Source of the DNA: Hydractinia symbiolongicarpus
Taxonomy: Eukaryota; Cnidaria; Hydrozoa; Anthoathecata; Hydractiniidae
Length of the DNA: 64,000 nucleotides
Reading direction: 5' to 3'
Assembly (NCBI RefSeq): GCF_029227915.1
Contig: NC_079881.1
Span: 32,463,501 to 32,527,500, forward strand
Shown: one piece after another, positions 51,445 through 61,802 of the stretch
Layout: every line of letters begins with the position of its first letter
Position numbering within the stretch: position 1 is the stretch's first letter
Notes under the pieces: generated by a model
The model's database searches: none
What the model saw: only the letters and a program-made list of their open reading frames with translations
Told to the model about the DNA's origin: nothing
Position numbers and translations under genes: made by a program

Positions 51445-54400
51445 ATGATATCTGTCCAAGCATATCGTGCCACTATCGGTTCCTTTTATAATGTAGCTGC
51501 TAGCCACTCCAAAAATATTAAAAATGAAACAATGAATTTGCACAACCATGCAGAAATGCTTTTTGACAAGGTGGATAATAACAACTTCAATAGTTTTTTG
51601 AAACTTTTTATTTCAGTAATTTTCATGTGTTGTCTCAGCTGTAATATCAGTCTTGCATCTTTGAAATTAATGTTATTGTTATCTGGTGACGTTGAAAGCA
51701 ATCCTGGACCCTTTAATAACAACGATATTGACTTCCAAATATCGCTACAGGAATCTTATGCCACCCATCTTCTAAATCAGCCAAATTCTGCTGATCATAT
51801 AGTTGCTTATGCTAGAAGTATTGGTCTGTCAAATATAACATATCGAGAATTGACAATAGGGGATGGCAACTGCTTTTATAGAGCAGTAGTACAACAACTT
51901 AATCGTCCTGAGATCAGACAAATTGTCTCCCCTGAACTACACTTTCAAAATCACCTCCAACTACGAGCAGCCGTGGTCAAATTTGTTCGCAAAAATAGTA
52001 ACTTAAGCATTTTTCAAAATAACAGAGACTTTTTATCAATAAGTCCTGAAGAGTGGGAACGCGACTTACAAATTCAGTCAAGGTCTACTGTTGATGTTGT
52101 AGAAATTTTTATACGAGCTGCTTCAATAATGCTGGGTGTCAACATTTTAATAACATCTGATACCAGTACTGCAATACACCCATATACCCTTATTAGTCCT
52201 ACTCATGATGAAACACATAATATTGCTGGTGAACAACAAATGGCACATCTATTGACTGATGGTACCACTGCTGGTGCTTTTATTTTGCTTGGAAGGGTTA
52301 ATGAAAATCACTACCAATCCTTGGTCTTTGATGACAATGTGAGCAATCCTTCTGTTCCATCATCCACGCCACTTAGTCCATCTAAAAAAATTCCTCGTTT
52401 ATCATCGAAATATCCTGAAAATATAACCAATCAAAAACCTGGTGAAAAGAAAGTTACTACTTTGAATCAAAATCAAGACCTCCTAGTAGAGAAAATAATG
52501 AAATCTTATATGTCTACTGCTATAATACCAACAAGAGTTAAGCCTAAATCCAAGCCTAAACCCAAGCCTAAACCCAAGCCAAATTATAATAAAGAACCTG
52601 CTTTAAAGCTAAAGTGTCTTCAGTTAAATATTAAATACGAAGAACCTAAAGTTAATGAAACAAGTATCGAAACAATAAACAGACACAGGCGAATAAGTTA
52701 TAGCTGCAAAAAAAACGTTTCTAAAACAGCCATGGATAAGCAGAAAAATGCTAATTTGAAAAAACCACCTGCCTGTAAACGTACATGTGCCCCGCCACCT
52801 AATACACTTCCAATTATTACACACAACCAGGTGAATAATTTACCAACCACACAATCAGTGCCTACAATTGTCACAGACAACCAGACCACTGACCAAGATC
52901 AAATTTATGGAAATGAAACCTCCACCATTCATCAAAATCCTGATGTTGTGGCAGCTGTAATACAGTTTGAGGAAGGTGAGAAGTTACATAGCTTGGCAAC
53001 CTGTAAAACTTGTCGTGAAACCCGGCCAGTATTTCATGCTACTCCCCCTATCAGTCCTACTGCAGAAAATGAAACAAAACCAATTACGGTAAAGCCTTGG
53101 AAAATTTTCAGCGATGAAAGGTGTGACAGGTGTCATCGGGAGAGCCTTAGTCGTTTTAAAAAGAATGTAACAACACCTGCTAGATTTTCCGGTATACTGT
53201 CAGTTGATGATGATGATTTGGGCCCATTACACGATAACATCCGCCATAACGATATGCATTTTTTACCGGTACCACCATATCTTCAAAATTTGACCATACT
53301 GGAAGTAGCATTGATTCGTCGTATCACTGTTATCATGAATATACACCTCCTGCGATATGGCATGCTTGCATCAAAAGGACATTGTATCAGTTTTCCTCAG
53401 AGAATGCAAATTGCTAAAGAATTGCCATCGTTACCATCTCAGGTTGGAATAGTGGTTATTAAAAAAAAAGGAACTCGAAATTCAGTTCAACAGTATACTG
53501 TGCAAAGGGGTAAAGTTGAAAATGCATTACGAGGGCTGTGTTTTGGATACCCAGAAGGTGGCACTGAATATCCAGATACTAATAGTGAACATCTATACAA
53601 TGGCTCTGATCACATTGACAAACCTTTAAAAGGACGCTACTTTCAGTTCCTACCGAATGAGTACTATAAGGATGTTTCGATAAAATATGACCGCATTCAA
53701 AATTTACCAGAGATGCGTTCTGAATTACCTGGCTTGCCTGTTGTTGAAATGCCACATATTATACCAGAGGAAGACAAGGGTCCTGCTGAAAATCAATTTC
53801 TGGAAAACTTACCTCAAGATGATGAAAGTATAACCCGTTCTGGTTTAGTTTGTCCACTTGAATCTAAAGATGCTGACAAAGAGTTGCGAACAATACTGCA
53901 GAAGCTCTTGGGCTCTGAGGATGCAGTTAATCAAGCTCTTGAACATGGCACAATTGCGAATGCAAATTTGGAATTTACACGAGAGCAGCCTATTCGAGAA
54001 TTAAAAACTCCTGGTTTTTTTACTATGGCATACCCAACTGTTTTTATTAATGGAAATTGTGACTTAACGGTTCCAAGGTTGAGTAAAATTAACTTTGAAG
54101 AATACATCGAACATATATATTATTGTTCTGATAATCGTGTAGCGCGTCATCCATACTTAAAATTTTTCTTATTGAATATGCGCTTACGAATGCAAGCACT
54201 ACAGCAGGGTAGCTTTCTTGTTTCCCAACAATTAAATGATGCACATCTCACAATTGCTGAACTGAGAGATAATTTACAAAATGACGATGATTCAGTTCCA
54301 CGAAAAATTATTAGTATTGGAAAAAACCTGGTGAATACTGATCCATACTGGAGAGACCAAAAAAAAAAAGTGGATGCTCTATTGTTTTTCAGACGAAAGG

Positions 54401-57400
54401 AGTTTGGCGATTTACCGGGCTATTTTGATACCAACAGTTGTGCAGAATTCCATTGGAAACCATTACATGAATTACTTATTAAGTATCATGCCTTAATAAA
54501 CAATTTAAACGAAGATACTGTGCGGCAACAAATGGAAAACGACAGCAAATTCAAGCGGGAAATGATTCTACAAAATCTTCATATCGTCACACAGTATTTT
54601 GATGCAAGGACTATAAATTACTTTGCCACAGTCGACAAGAAAGTGTTTCAATATAATGATAGTTGGTGGCGATATGAATTCGCTAAAGGTCGAGGTGAGA
54701 TACATGGTCACGCAATTATATCGTCCTCTAAACACGCTCAAAAGGTCAAAACAATCATGGATGGATTGTCGAATGATGTACCTGACTCACAAGCATCCCA
54801 AACTGCTGCACAAGAACTTCAAAATTGGTTGCAAACCACAAATGAAGACAGTGATGACATTTTTTCACCCATATTTACTTCACTGCATCCTGCTGGGGGG
54901 AATGAAATTATAGATACCTCTGGAATTAGAACTTGGGTTCCAAACAAAAATCAATGGCCAACACCAGAAGGGAGTCAAGCTCCTCCAGACCATAACCCAT
55001 TGGCGCAAGAACTTGCAGATGTCGCTAACCATGAAGGTGGTATAAGAGAGCAACATACTTATCTTGTTAATAGAATAGGTCTCCATAATTGTAATTCCAG
55101 TTGTTTGCGTTATCGTCGTAAGAATAATAAGGAAAAGGATACCGCTCCAAAAAAGTACTGTCGTTTTCATTTTGGTGATCTTGATCCACAAACCAAAAAA
55201 ACAAGTGGCAAAGAGATTCATCCTTTTCATGCTGTCATAACAAAAGGGGAACATCCTAGATATGAGGGACCACGCGATCATCCTCGCCTAATGATGCATG
55301 TTAAAACACGTCTGCTTAGTTGGCTAGCAAATTGTGACAGTCAAGTCATTATCGATCAGGATCTTCTGGCTCTTCAAAAATACATTGCTGGTTATGCTTG
55401 CAAGGGGGCAGCCTCAACTGAAGATTTGGTACATGTTTATCGGCATCTCATTGAAAACACTGCTGATGGAAGCACTGTTAAAAATTTGGCTCAACGACTA
55501 CTTCAAAAAATTGCTGGTCTAGTAGATGTACCAGGTGCTGCGGCAGATTTTATTAATAGTGGTGGCCGTTTGACTAGATGTACCAGGAATTTTCGATACA
55601 TTGGTATCAGTGGCTTCCGAGCATTGGATACGTCTGGTGAAGATGGAACCGTTACAAAGAATAGCACATTGGATAAATACTTGAGCGATAAGCGTAGAGA
55701 AACTGAGCCAGAAATATCATTATGGAACTGGAGCAAGAAATGTAATTGTACCTGCAAAGTAGATCACGTGCCAGTTTTTACAGGAATATCTACAAAACCT
55801 GTTTGGCCTGTTACTGAGGACTATGCAAAAGCTATGCTTGTTATATTTTCTGTTGGAACGTGGCATAATACTGAAGAATTGAAGGGACAACATGAGTCAT
55901 TTGCTGCTGCTTTGGCTTCCTTTGTTCAAACTGAAAACTGTCCCCCTATATTAATAGATGCATTGAAGGAGGCTAAACAATCATTCGATAAAAAGAGTGA
56001 GAGAAAACAAAGTCACACTCGTGTAATCAATAATGAAACCGATAATCAGTCTTCATGTCAATCATCACAATATACAGATGCAAGTTCTCAAAGTTCCCAA
56101 AATTCAGTCATTGCACAAATGAACATAGGCAGAGCGATAATGAGAGATATTGCAAGGCATCACGTTGCTGATATCAATGAGCCGGATGTACAACAAGTTC
56201 TTCCCAATGGAGGGCCTACATTTGATTGGAATAATTATGCAATTCAAAGTTTTGGTAGTCAATGGCCAATTAATGCTGACACATGGTTACAATCTATATC
56301 TGAAGAAGCAGAAAGAAATGAATTGCAGCTGGCTGATGTTTGTACCTTACCCCAAATAAACATCTTAAATGCTAATGAATTACAGAGAACAGTCATTGGT
56401 ATAAATCTTCAGCATTTATTGCAAGTTGCAAAAGGAACTTTGCCAACAGGTACCCAGCCATTACGTTTATTAATACAAGGAACAGCTGGTGTTGGGAAAA
56501 CATTCATCATTACTGCGCTCACCAGAATCGTTCGGCGTATTTTTAAGCGAAATTCTGCTGTTATGAACTTGGCCCCAACTGGTGCAGCATCAGTCCTCAT
56601 ACCTAATGGTCGCACTATACATTCAATGACTCCACCACCACACAAACTGAAAAAAGATAAGAATTTAAATTCTGTCCAGCTTTCTGACTATCCGTTGGGT
56701 GATGTATCTCTAAGAAAGCTGAGAAAGTATACAGGTATGCATGAAAACAATGAACTGAAATTATTTCAACTTAATATTGATGAACGTAGCATGCAGTCGA
56801 AGCTTCTTGTGGCCTGGTGCAGCCAAAGATTATGCGAGGCTACGGGAGACTTTGATAATTATTATGGTGGTGTACCAGCTGTCAATTTCTTTGGTGACCT
56901 TGGTCAGCTTGGACCAATTCGTGCTTTGGATCTACATCAGCCACCAAAACACGATGATTCGACAATCAACTTTGCTGGCTATGCAATCTATCGCTCGTTT
57001 CAAGATGTTATTGTTCTTACAGAAACAATGCGTCAAGGCCCAGATCAGTTAGCTCTTTTGCAGCGACTACTTAGAATACGTAATGGATCGATCACTCAAC
57101 AAGACTGGCAAGATATAAATAGTCGTTACGAAGATGCTTTGCCACAAACCGAAAAATGTAACTTTTCGCATGGTCGCGTCCTTACATTGATGGAAACATG
57201 GAATGAAGTTAATGAGGAAAATCACAATAAATTAGCTAGCCTTGGTGTGCCTGTTGCTGTAATTCCATCAAGAGGCCGTGGTAAACACCACTCTTTGACT
57301 GATAAGCAACTGGGTCAAATACCGCTGAGATCTTTAATGGCAGTTGGTGCAACTGTAATACTCACTAAGAACCAAAAAGGTCTTACGGGCCTCGGTCTTA

Positions 57401-58023
57401 ATAATGGTGCGATGGGAAAAGTAATTGCAATCCTTTATTCGCCAAATATGTCACCACCTGAATTTCCTATAGCTGTCATTGTCGATTTCCCAAATTATAA
57501 AGGCCCAATATGGATTCCAGAACATCCAACATGGATACCAATTACTGCTGTTGAAGGTCGATGTGAATCTAATTGTTGCAGCAGAAATGGCCTGCCATTG
57601 ATGCCAGGATATGCGATAACAATTGCTAAAAGTCAGGGTATGTCGATTGGAGATGGTAAAACTGCCACCCACATGCGTATCAAGTTACAACAATCAATTC
57701 AGATGGAAAAAAATAACCTTGGTACAGCTTACACTGCATTTTCAAGATGCGAAAAAGAAAGGAATTGGGCACTTGTCGAGCCAATTACTCAAGAACGTCT
57801 CTTGTACGTTAATACACATCCTCGTATGAAAGCCAGACAAGAGGAAGAGCAACGGCTGAAAGCATTATCAAATGAAACCATCAAAAAATTTGATATCACT
57901 ATAGTAAAGTATATTAACTTGCTGAAAGACCTTGACGAGTTTTGCGATGACGATATTGAAGATGCAGTTTGTCCTTCACCATCTGCAGATTGCTCATGTA
58001 TTATATGCACATCTCAATCATAA
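51445..58023 (+). CDS. Helitron Rep/helicase polyprotein with N-terminal 2A-like motif and OTU protease
   Basis: This is a single uninterrupted frame of 2192 codons. Residues 49-79 are strongly hydrophobic and run into GDVESNPGP (81-89), a 2A ribosome-skipping consensus. An OTU-type cysteine protease follows: D140-G-N-C143 and ENH289Y. Residues 365-380 are a Lys-Pro repeat. Rep nuclease: WWRYEFAKGRGEIHGHAI with HUH histidines 1087 and 1089, and candidate tyrosines in QKYIAGYACKG (1313 and 1317). Pif1-type helicase: Walker A GTAGVGKT (1679-1686), APTGAAS, IDERSM (1778-1783), FFGDLGQLGPI, TIAKSQGMS and YTAFSRC. Helitrons move by rolling-circle replication using the Rep and helicase parts. The intact length suggests recent activity. 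The ATG chosen includes the 2A leader; a later start would drop it. Confidence 0.92.
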   Translation: MISVQAYRATIGSFYNVAASHSKNIKNETMNLHNHAEMLFDKVDNNNFNSFLKLFISVIFMCCLSCNISLASLKLMLLLSGDVESNPGPFNNNDIDFQISLQESYATHLLNQPNSADHIVAYARSIGLSNITYRELTIGDGNCFYRAVVQQLNRPEIRQIVSPELHFQNHLQLRAAVVKFVRKNSNLSIFQNNRDFLSISPEEWERDLQIQSRSTVDVVEIFIRAASIMLGVNILITSDTSTAIHPYTLISPTHDETHNIAGEQQMAHLLTDGTTAGAFILLGRVNENHYQSLVFDDNVSNPSVPSSTPLSPSKKIPRLSSKYPENITNQKPGEKKVTTLNQNQDLLVEKIMKSYMSTAIIPTRVKPKSKPKPKPKPKPNYNKEPALKLKCLQLNIKYEEPKVNETSIETINRHRRISYSCKKNVSKTAMDKQKNANLKKPPACKRTCAPPPNTLPIITHNQVNNLPTTQSVPTIVTDNQTTDQDQIYGNETSTIHQNPDVVAAVIQFEEGEKLHSLATCKTCRETRPVFHATPPISPTAENETKPITVKPWKIFSDERCDRCHRESLSRFKKNVTTPARFSGILSVDDDDLGPLHDNIRHNDMHFLPVPPYLQNLTILEVALIRRITVIMNIHLLRYGMLASKGHCISFPQRMQIAKELPSLPSQVGIVVIKKKGTRNSVQQYTVQRGKVENALRGLCFGYPEGGTEYPDTNSEHLYNGSDHIDKPLKGRYFQFLPNEYYKDVSIKYDRIQNLPEMRSELPGLPVVEMPHIIPEEDKGPAENQFLENLPQDDESITRSGLVCPLESKDADKELRTILQKLLGSEDAVNQALEHGTIANANLEFTREQPIRELKTPGFFTMAYPTVFINGNCDLTVPRLSKINFEEYIEHIYYCSDNRVARHPYLKFFLLNMRLRMQALQQGSFLVSQQLNDAHLTIAELRDNLQNDDDSVPRKIISIGKNLVNTDPYWRDQKKKVDALLFFRRKEFGDLPGYFDTNSCAEFHWKPLHELLIKYHALINNLNEDTVRQQMENDSKFKREMILQNLHIVTQYFDARTINYFATVDKKVFQYNDSWWRYEFAKGRGEIHGHAIISSSKHAQKVKTIMDGLSNDVPDSQASQTAAQELQNWLQTTNEDSDDIFSPIFTSLHPAGGNEIIDTSGIRTWVPNKNQWPTPEGSQAPPDHNPLAQELADVANHEGGIREQHTYLVNRIGLHNCNSSCLRYRRKNNKEKDTAPKKYCRFHFGDLDPQTKKTSGKEIHPFHAVITKGEHPRYEGPRDHPRLMMHVKTRLLSWLANCDSQVIIDQDLLALQKYIAGYACKGAASTEDLVHVYRHLIENTADGSTVKNLAQRLLQKIAGLVDVPGAAADFINSGGRLTRCTRNFRYIGISGFRALDTSGEDGTVTKNSTLDKYLSDKRRETEPEISLWNWSKKCNCTCKVDHVPVFTGISTKPVWPVTEDYAKAMLVIFSVGTWHNTEELKGQHESFAAALASFVQTENCPPILIDALKEAKQSFDKKSERKQSHTRVINNETDNQSSCQSSQYTDASSQSSQNSVIAQMNIGRAIMRDIARHHVADINEPDVQQVLPNGGPTFDWNNYAIQSFGSQWPINADTWLQSISEEAERNELQLADVCTLPQINILNANELQRTVIGINLQHLLQVAKGTLPTGTQPLRLLIQGTAGVGKTFIITALTRIVRRIFKRNSAVMNLAPTGAASVLIPNGRTIHSMTPPPHKLKKDKNLNSVQLSDYPLGDVSLRKLRKYTGMHENNELKLFQLNIDERSMQSKLLVAWCSQRLCEATGDFDNYYGGVPAVNFFGDLGQLGPIRALDLHQPPKHDDSTINFAGYAIYRSFQDVIVLTETMRQGPDQLALLQRLLRIRNGSITQQDWQDINSRYEDALPQTEKCNFSHGRVLTLMETWNEVNEENHNKLASLGVPVAVIPSRGRGKHHSLTDKQLGQIPLRSLMAVGATVILTKNQKGLTGLGLNNGAMGKVIAILYSPNMSPPEFPIAVIVDFPNYKGPIWIPEHPTWIPITAVEGRCESNCCSRNGLPLMPGYAITIAKSQGMSIGDGKTATHMRIKLQQSIQMEKNNLGTAYTAFSRCEKERNWALVEPITQERLLYVNTHPRMKARQEEEQRLKALSNETIKKFDITIVKYINLLKDLDEFCDDDIEDAVCPSPSADCSCIICTSQS
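51688..51711 (+). promoter_or_regulatory. 2A-like ribosome-skipping motif (DVESNPGP)
   Basis: Residues 82-89 of the Helitron protein match the D-(V/I)-E-x-N-P-G-P consensus exactly and follow a hydrophobic leader. In known 2A sequences the ribosome skips the Gly-Pro bond. This would release an 88-residue leader peptide and start the main protein with Pro89. Confidence 0.8.
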
Positions 58024-58154
58024 TGATAATCACAACTGAAATTAACCTATGTTGCAGATAATATACATTAAAAAACATTGTATATGTTCATATATTTGTT
58101 GTGAAATCAATATGCGAAGTAAAGTTTTGATTTAGAAAATAAACAAAATAAAAA
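58024..58154. other. Short 3' region of the Helitron gene
   Basis: AT-rich sequence between the stop codon and the tandem repeats; AATAAA-like words lie near 58138-58142. No gene. Confidence 0.4.
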
Positions 58155-58690
58155 CCGTCTGCCCATGAATTCGTAATTATTGGATGTAATAAGCCGAAGT
58201 CAAATACTTGATTATAATATCAATGTATAGTAAGCTGTATCCAAGAATCATGGTAAACATTTTTAATTCAACAGACAGAATAGTTGTTTCTCAAAACAAC
58301 CGTCTGCCCATGAATTCGTAATTATTGGATGTAATAAGCCGAAGTCAAACACTTGATCTAATATCAATGTGTAGTAAGCTGTATCCAAGAATCATGGTAA
58401 ACATTTTTAGTTCGACAGACAGAATAGTTGTTTCTCAAAACAACCGTCTGCCCATGAATTCGTAATTATTGGATGTAATAAGGCGAAGTCAAACACTTGA
58501 TCTAATATCAATGTGTAGTAAGCTGTATCCAAGAATCATGGTACAAGTTTTTAGTTCAACAGACAGAATAGTTGTTTCTCAAAACAACCGTCTGCCCATG
58601 AATTCGTAATTATTGGATGTAATAAGCCGAAGTCAGATACTCGATTTAATATCAATGTATAGTAAGCTGTATCCAAGAATCATGGTTAAA
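58155..58690. repeat. Tandem repeat, 144-145-bp unit, about 3.7 copies
   Basis: Units start CCGTCTGCCCATGAATTCGT at 58155, 58300, 58444 and 58588, and the last is cut short at about 58690. They are very similar, with scattered substitutions. Such minisatellites are common near Helitron 3' ends. A small hairpin (GCCTAAAATCAGGC) follows at about 58707, but no CTRR end is apparent close behind it. Confidence 0.85.
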
Positions 58691-59954
58691 ATAAACTAAA
58701 AATACTCTGCCTAAAATCAGGCATCAAGATGTGTGATTATTATCAACAAACTCAATTTAAAGGCAAATTAATCCTCGTTTTTTGTAAGAAGCCTAAGCAT
58801 TTGTGTGCACTCAGAGTTTCTTAAAATTTTGATAATTTGTGCATCAAATTTAAATTTTATTTAACACTGAAAAATCTTTTATTTACAAGGCTTTTTGTCT
58901 AAAATACATGCTCATTAACACATACCAAGTCTTAAGTTACTGAAGGCCCTAATATAATCAAGTTTGTAACCTGACTTTTAAGTTGATTTACCTTCTTGTC
59001 TTTTTTCCTTCTAAGAATGTAAAACAAAAGGTTTTTAACATTAAGCTAAGTCAATTTAAAAGTGGGTCACTTCTTGGTTTCCTCCCCTTTTTTTGTACTA
59101 AATTTTATGTGTTAATGTGTATGACATTCTAAACATTTAGTTCCGTGTATAGTATGTATACTTACAATTATCCCAGGGGGTTCATATTACTAAGTTTCAA
59201 GTTTTACTAAGTTCACCAAAACAATTTTTGTGTTTTTATTTTTATTTTACAAATTAAGTATCATCATCATTGACTTTTGTAACCAATGTCAGTAAATCCT
59301 GAAATGTCAAATTTGACACTTTAATATTCCTCAAAATCAGTACTATGGAAAGACTTTCACTATATAACAATGAAAATAATTTTTAACTGACCATAATGAT
59401 ACTATGATCCCCTAAGATATCACACAGTCTTGATTTCAAACCATGAAGGAAAAAACCTAAAAATTATGTGAGGACATTAAGGAGATATATTGGTGAGGAT
59501 AGGTCCGGTTGTAAGGGGATGGAGGAGACCGGCAATTAATACCTTATGCATACAAAATTTTTGTGGTGCTGGCCCAAAATGCTATATTTTTAGATGACTT
59601 CGTTTTCCAGAAATATGAGAAATAAATTTTTGCACATGCCAAAAGATTAGTAAAGGTATTCAGAAAAAAGTATTTTCAAATGTGAAACAAAGAACTCAAT
59701 GTCTGAGGTTTAGGTTTGAAGTACGAACAAATAGAACATTTTTACGGATAAGAGATTTTAAATTTTTCACAGATCTTAGTTTTGCGGTTTTCAGCCAAAT
59801 CCACAAAAATAAGTTATACGCATAAGGTACAATCAGTTAAAAAGGAATCAAATTAGCACCAAATATTTGAAAATTAATGTATTTTGTAATTTCACTGATA
59901 CTGTACACTTCCTGTTCCTTTGTTGCTCGCTTTTGTCTTTTTTTCTGTTTTCAG
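58691..59954. other. Non-coding stretch
   Basis: AT-rich with no convincing exon. The Helitron 3' end probably lies near its start, but I cannot place it. Confidence 0.45.
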
Positions 59955-60045
59955 GTACTATAAAAAAAATTCCAAGGAATTTGTAGAAGACGTTAGCAAG
60001 TTTTTTCAAATTCTAATGGAAGATATAACGTGGCAGTTATTTTAA
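59955..60045 (+). CDS. Candidate terminal exon
   Basis: A strong acceptor (TTTTTTTCTGTTTTCAG) is followed, after one base, by an open frame YYKKNSKEFVEDVSKFFQIL and eight more codons before TAA. The helical, charged text looks like protein. No matching upstream exon was found and the function is unknown. Confidence 0.35.
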
Positions 60046-60378
60046 ATGAAAAACAACCAGATAAGTAGCTCTTATTAATTAATTTTATATTTCATAGGTG
60101 GGACTGCCATTTTCATTATGTAATGTAATTTTTAAGTTAATTTAACAATTTTGAAACCACACTCGTTTCAATTTCACTTCTGTATAAAATGTGACATTAT
60201 TAAGAGATTGTACCGCCAGTGAATTTTTTTTTAATTTTTCATATCATTATTTTTCATAACTACTCTTTCACAGTGAGTTAGGACGGCCAAATGATACTTG
60301 TCATGTCATTTAATTTTTGGACTGCGCAATTCATAATGTAAATTTGTAAATCATTTAGGAAAATTCTGTACACTAACA

Positions 60379-60439
60379 ATGGTATCCATGACGCACCCTG
60401 GCAATGGTATCAATGAAACATACATGAAGGATTTATTTG
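60379..60439 (+). CDS. Candidate first coding exon of a small gene
   Basis: ATG opens 20 codons starting MVSMTHPGNGINETYMKDLF and leads into a G|GTAAGC donor. It joins in phase to 60556-60620. No domain is recognised; the pair would encode 41 residues. Confidence 0.3.
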
Positions 60440-60555
60440 GTAAGCATATACTCTACAAGCTTTTTTCTAAAATCATAGCAATGAGGGTGGGAAGTGATAG
60501 ATGCTTAGTTCTAGCCTGTGTTAGGAAATGTAATTGTCTTAACTTTATTTTTCAG

Positions 60556-60620
60556 CATTTACACAATTTTTCAATCATCATAATCCTCAAATAATCCCCC
60601 TTACTTATATCAGTTATTAG
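60556..60620 (+). CDS. Candidate second exon of the small gene
   Basis: Acceptor TTATTTTTCAG. The split codon GCA is completed, then FTQFFNHHNPQII follows and the frame ends at TAG. Only phase and splice signals support it. Confidence 0.3.
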
Positions 60621-61483
60621 TATAGTATTTAACCGTTATAGGATCCTTCATGGTTGTTAGTCACAACGAAGTTTCAAAGTGAGAAAAATTGTTAGAACCT
60701 TGCGAGTATTGCAGTTAATAGACAGTTTAAACTTGTGTCTTAGGTCTACTTTTACGGCAGCATTAACGTCACCTAGAATTCAAATCGAGATGGCTGTATA
60801 AAGTAGGCTAGATAAGTTGCTACATAGATTATTTTTGAGTTTAGTCATTAAAAATTTAGCTACCATAAGGGAATTAATTTAGCACGTTTTTGTCGATTTT
60901 GCAAAAATTCATTCTTGTAGAATACTTCTTTTTGAAAAACGAATTTCAATACCTTATTCGTACTAATTTTGCGTATTTGTGCAAAAAAGTTAGGTTTTGC
61001 GCGAAAATTATAAAGCGCAAAAATATAATACCTTTCCCGAATTTCATAAATTATAATAATTATGACGTCATCCAAAATTTTATAAAAGTTTTATGCTCTT
61101 CTAATAAAGATATTCAGATAGAATATCAAATTATCATGACAAAAATGAAGTTTTTAGAGCAATATAATATTCTAGTTGGATTTTATTTAGATTTAAAGAA
61201 AATAATTATTTTGAAAACGAGGCTATTCTTAGAAAGCTCGGCTATATGAAGGGTTTGGCCGTCACTTTCAGCTCGGAATTTTTGGGGGAATTGAATTTTG
61301 TGCATAAAAATAAATCCGCGCGAAATTCATTACTATTACTATTGCGCGAAAATTATTACGCAAAATAATAATTTTTTTTCCAGTGCGCGAAAAATTAGTA
61401 TCAATAAGGTCATATTTTCCTTTTTGCTTTATCTAGCATATTGTGAGCGTTATAAAGTAGACTTGTTACATTTCTTTGTGTAT
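60621..61483. other. Non-coding, contains a diverged direct repeat
   Basis: Sequence near 60610-60820 resembles 61805-62080 in the same direction (shared words such as TATTAGTATAGT, GTATTGCAGTTAATA, TGTATAAAGTAGGC). No gene. Confidence 0.4.
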
Positions 61484-61795
61484 CAAGGGCTGATCCAAGC
61501 CAATTTGGACATCGGTATACCGATTTTGGGGACATCTAATTTGGGCGCCCAACTTAGAAACACATAATTTAAAATGCTTGAGAATTGCATTATTTCTTAT
61601 TTTCTGGATATTTTATATCTCATATTATATTTATATATATATCTTCAATCACAGAGAAGATATATATGTTCATAAAGAAACTATGTTCTATACTAAAAAA
61701 GAAAACGATATGCTAAAGCCATGTATTTTTGTTGCCCTAAAGGTTTTTCTATCTGCGGCGCTATCGACGCCAAAATAAATTTCTGGATCAGCCCC
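61484..61795. mobile_element. MITE, probably hAT type
   Basis: The inverted ends AAGGGCTGATCCA and TGGATCAGCCCC match at 12 of 13 positions. TGTGTAT lies directly outside on the left (61477-61483) and right (61796-61802), part of a probable 8-bp target duplication with one mismatch. It has no coding capacity. Confidence 0.6.
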
Positions 61796-61802
61796 TGTGT
61801 AT

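Noticed and set aside
58700-58725. Helitron 3' terminus at the GCCTAAAATCAGGC hairpin
   Set aside because: No CTRR end follows within a usual distance, so the true end remains unplaced.
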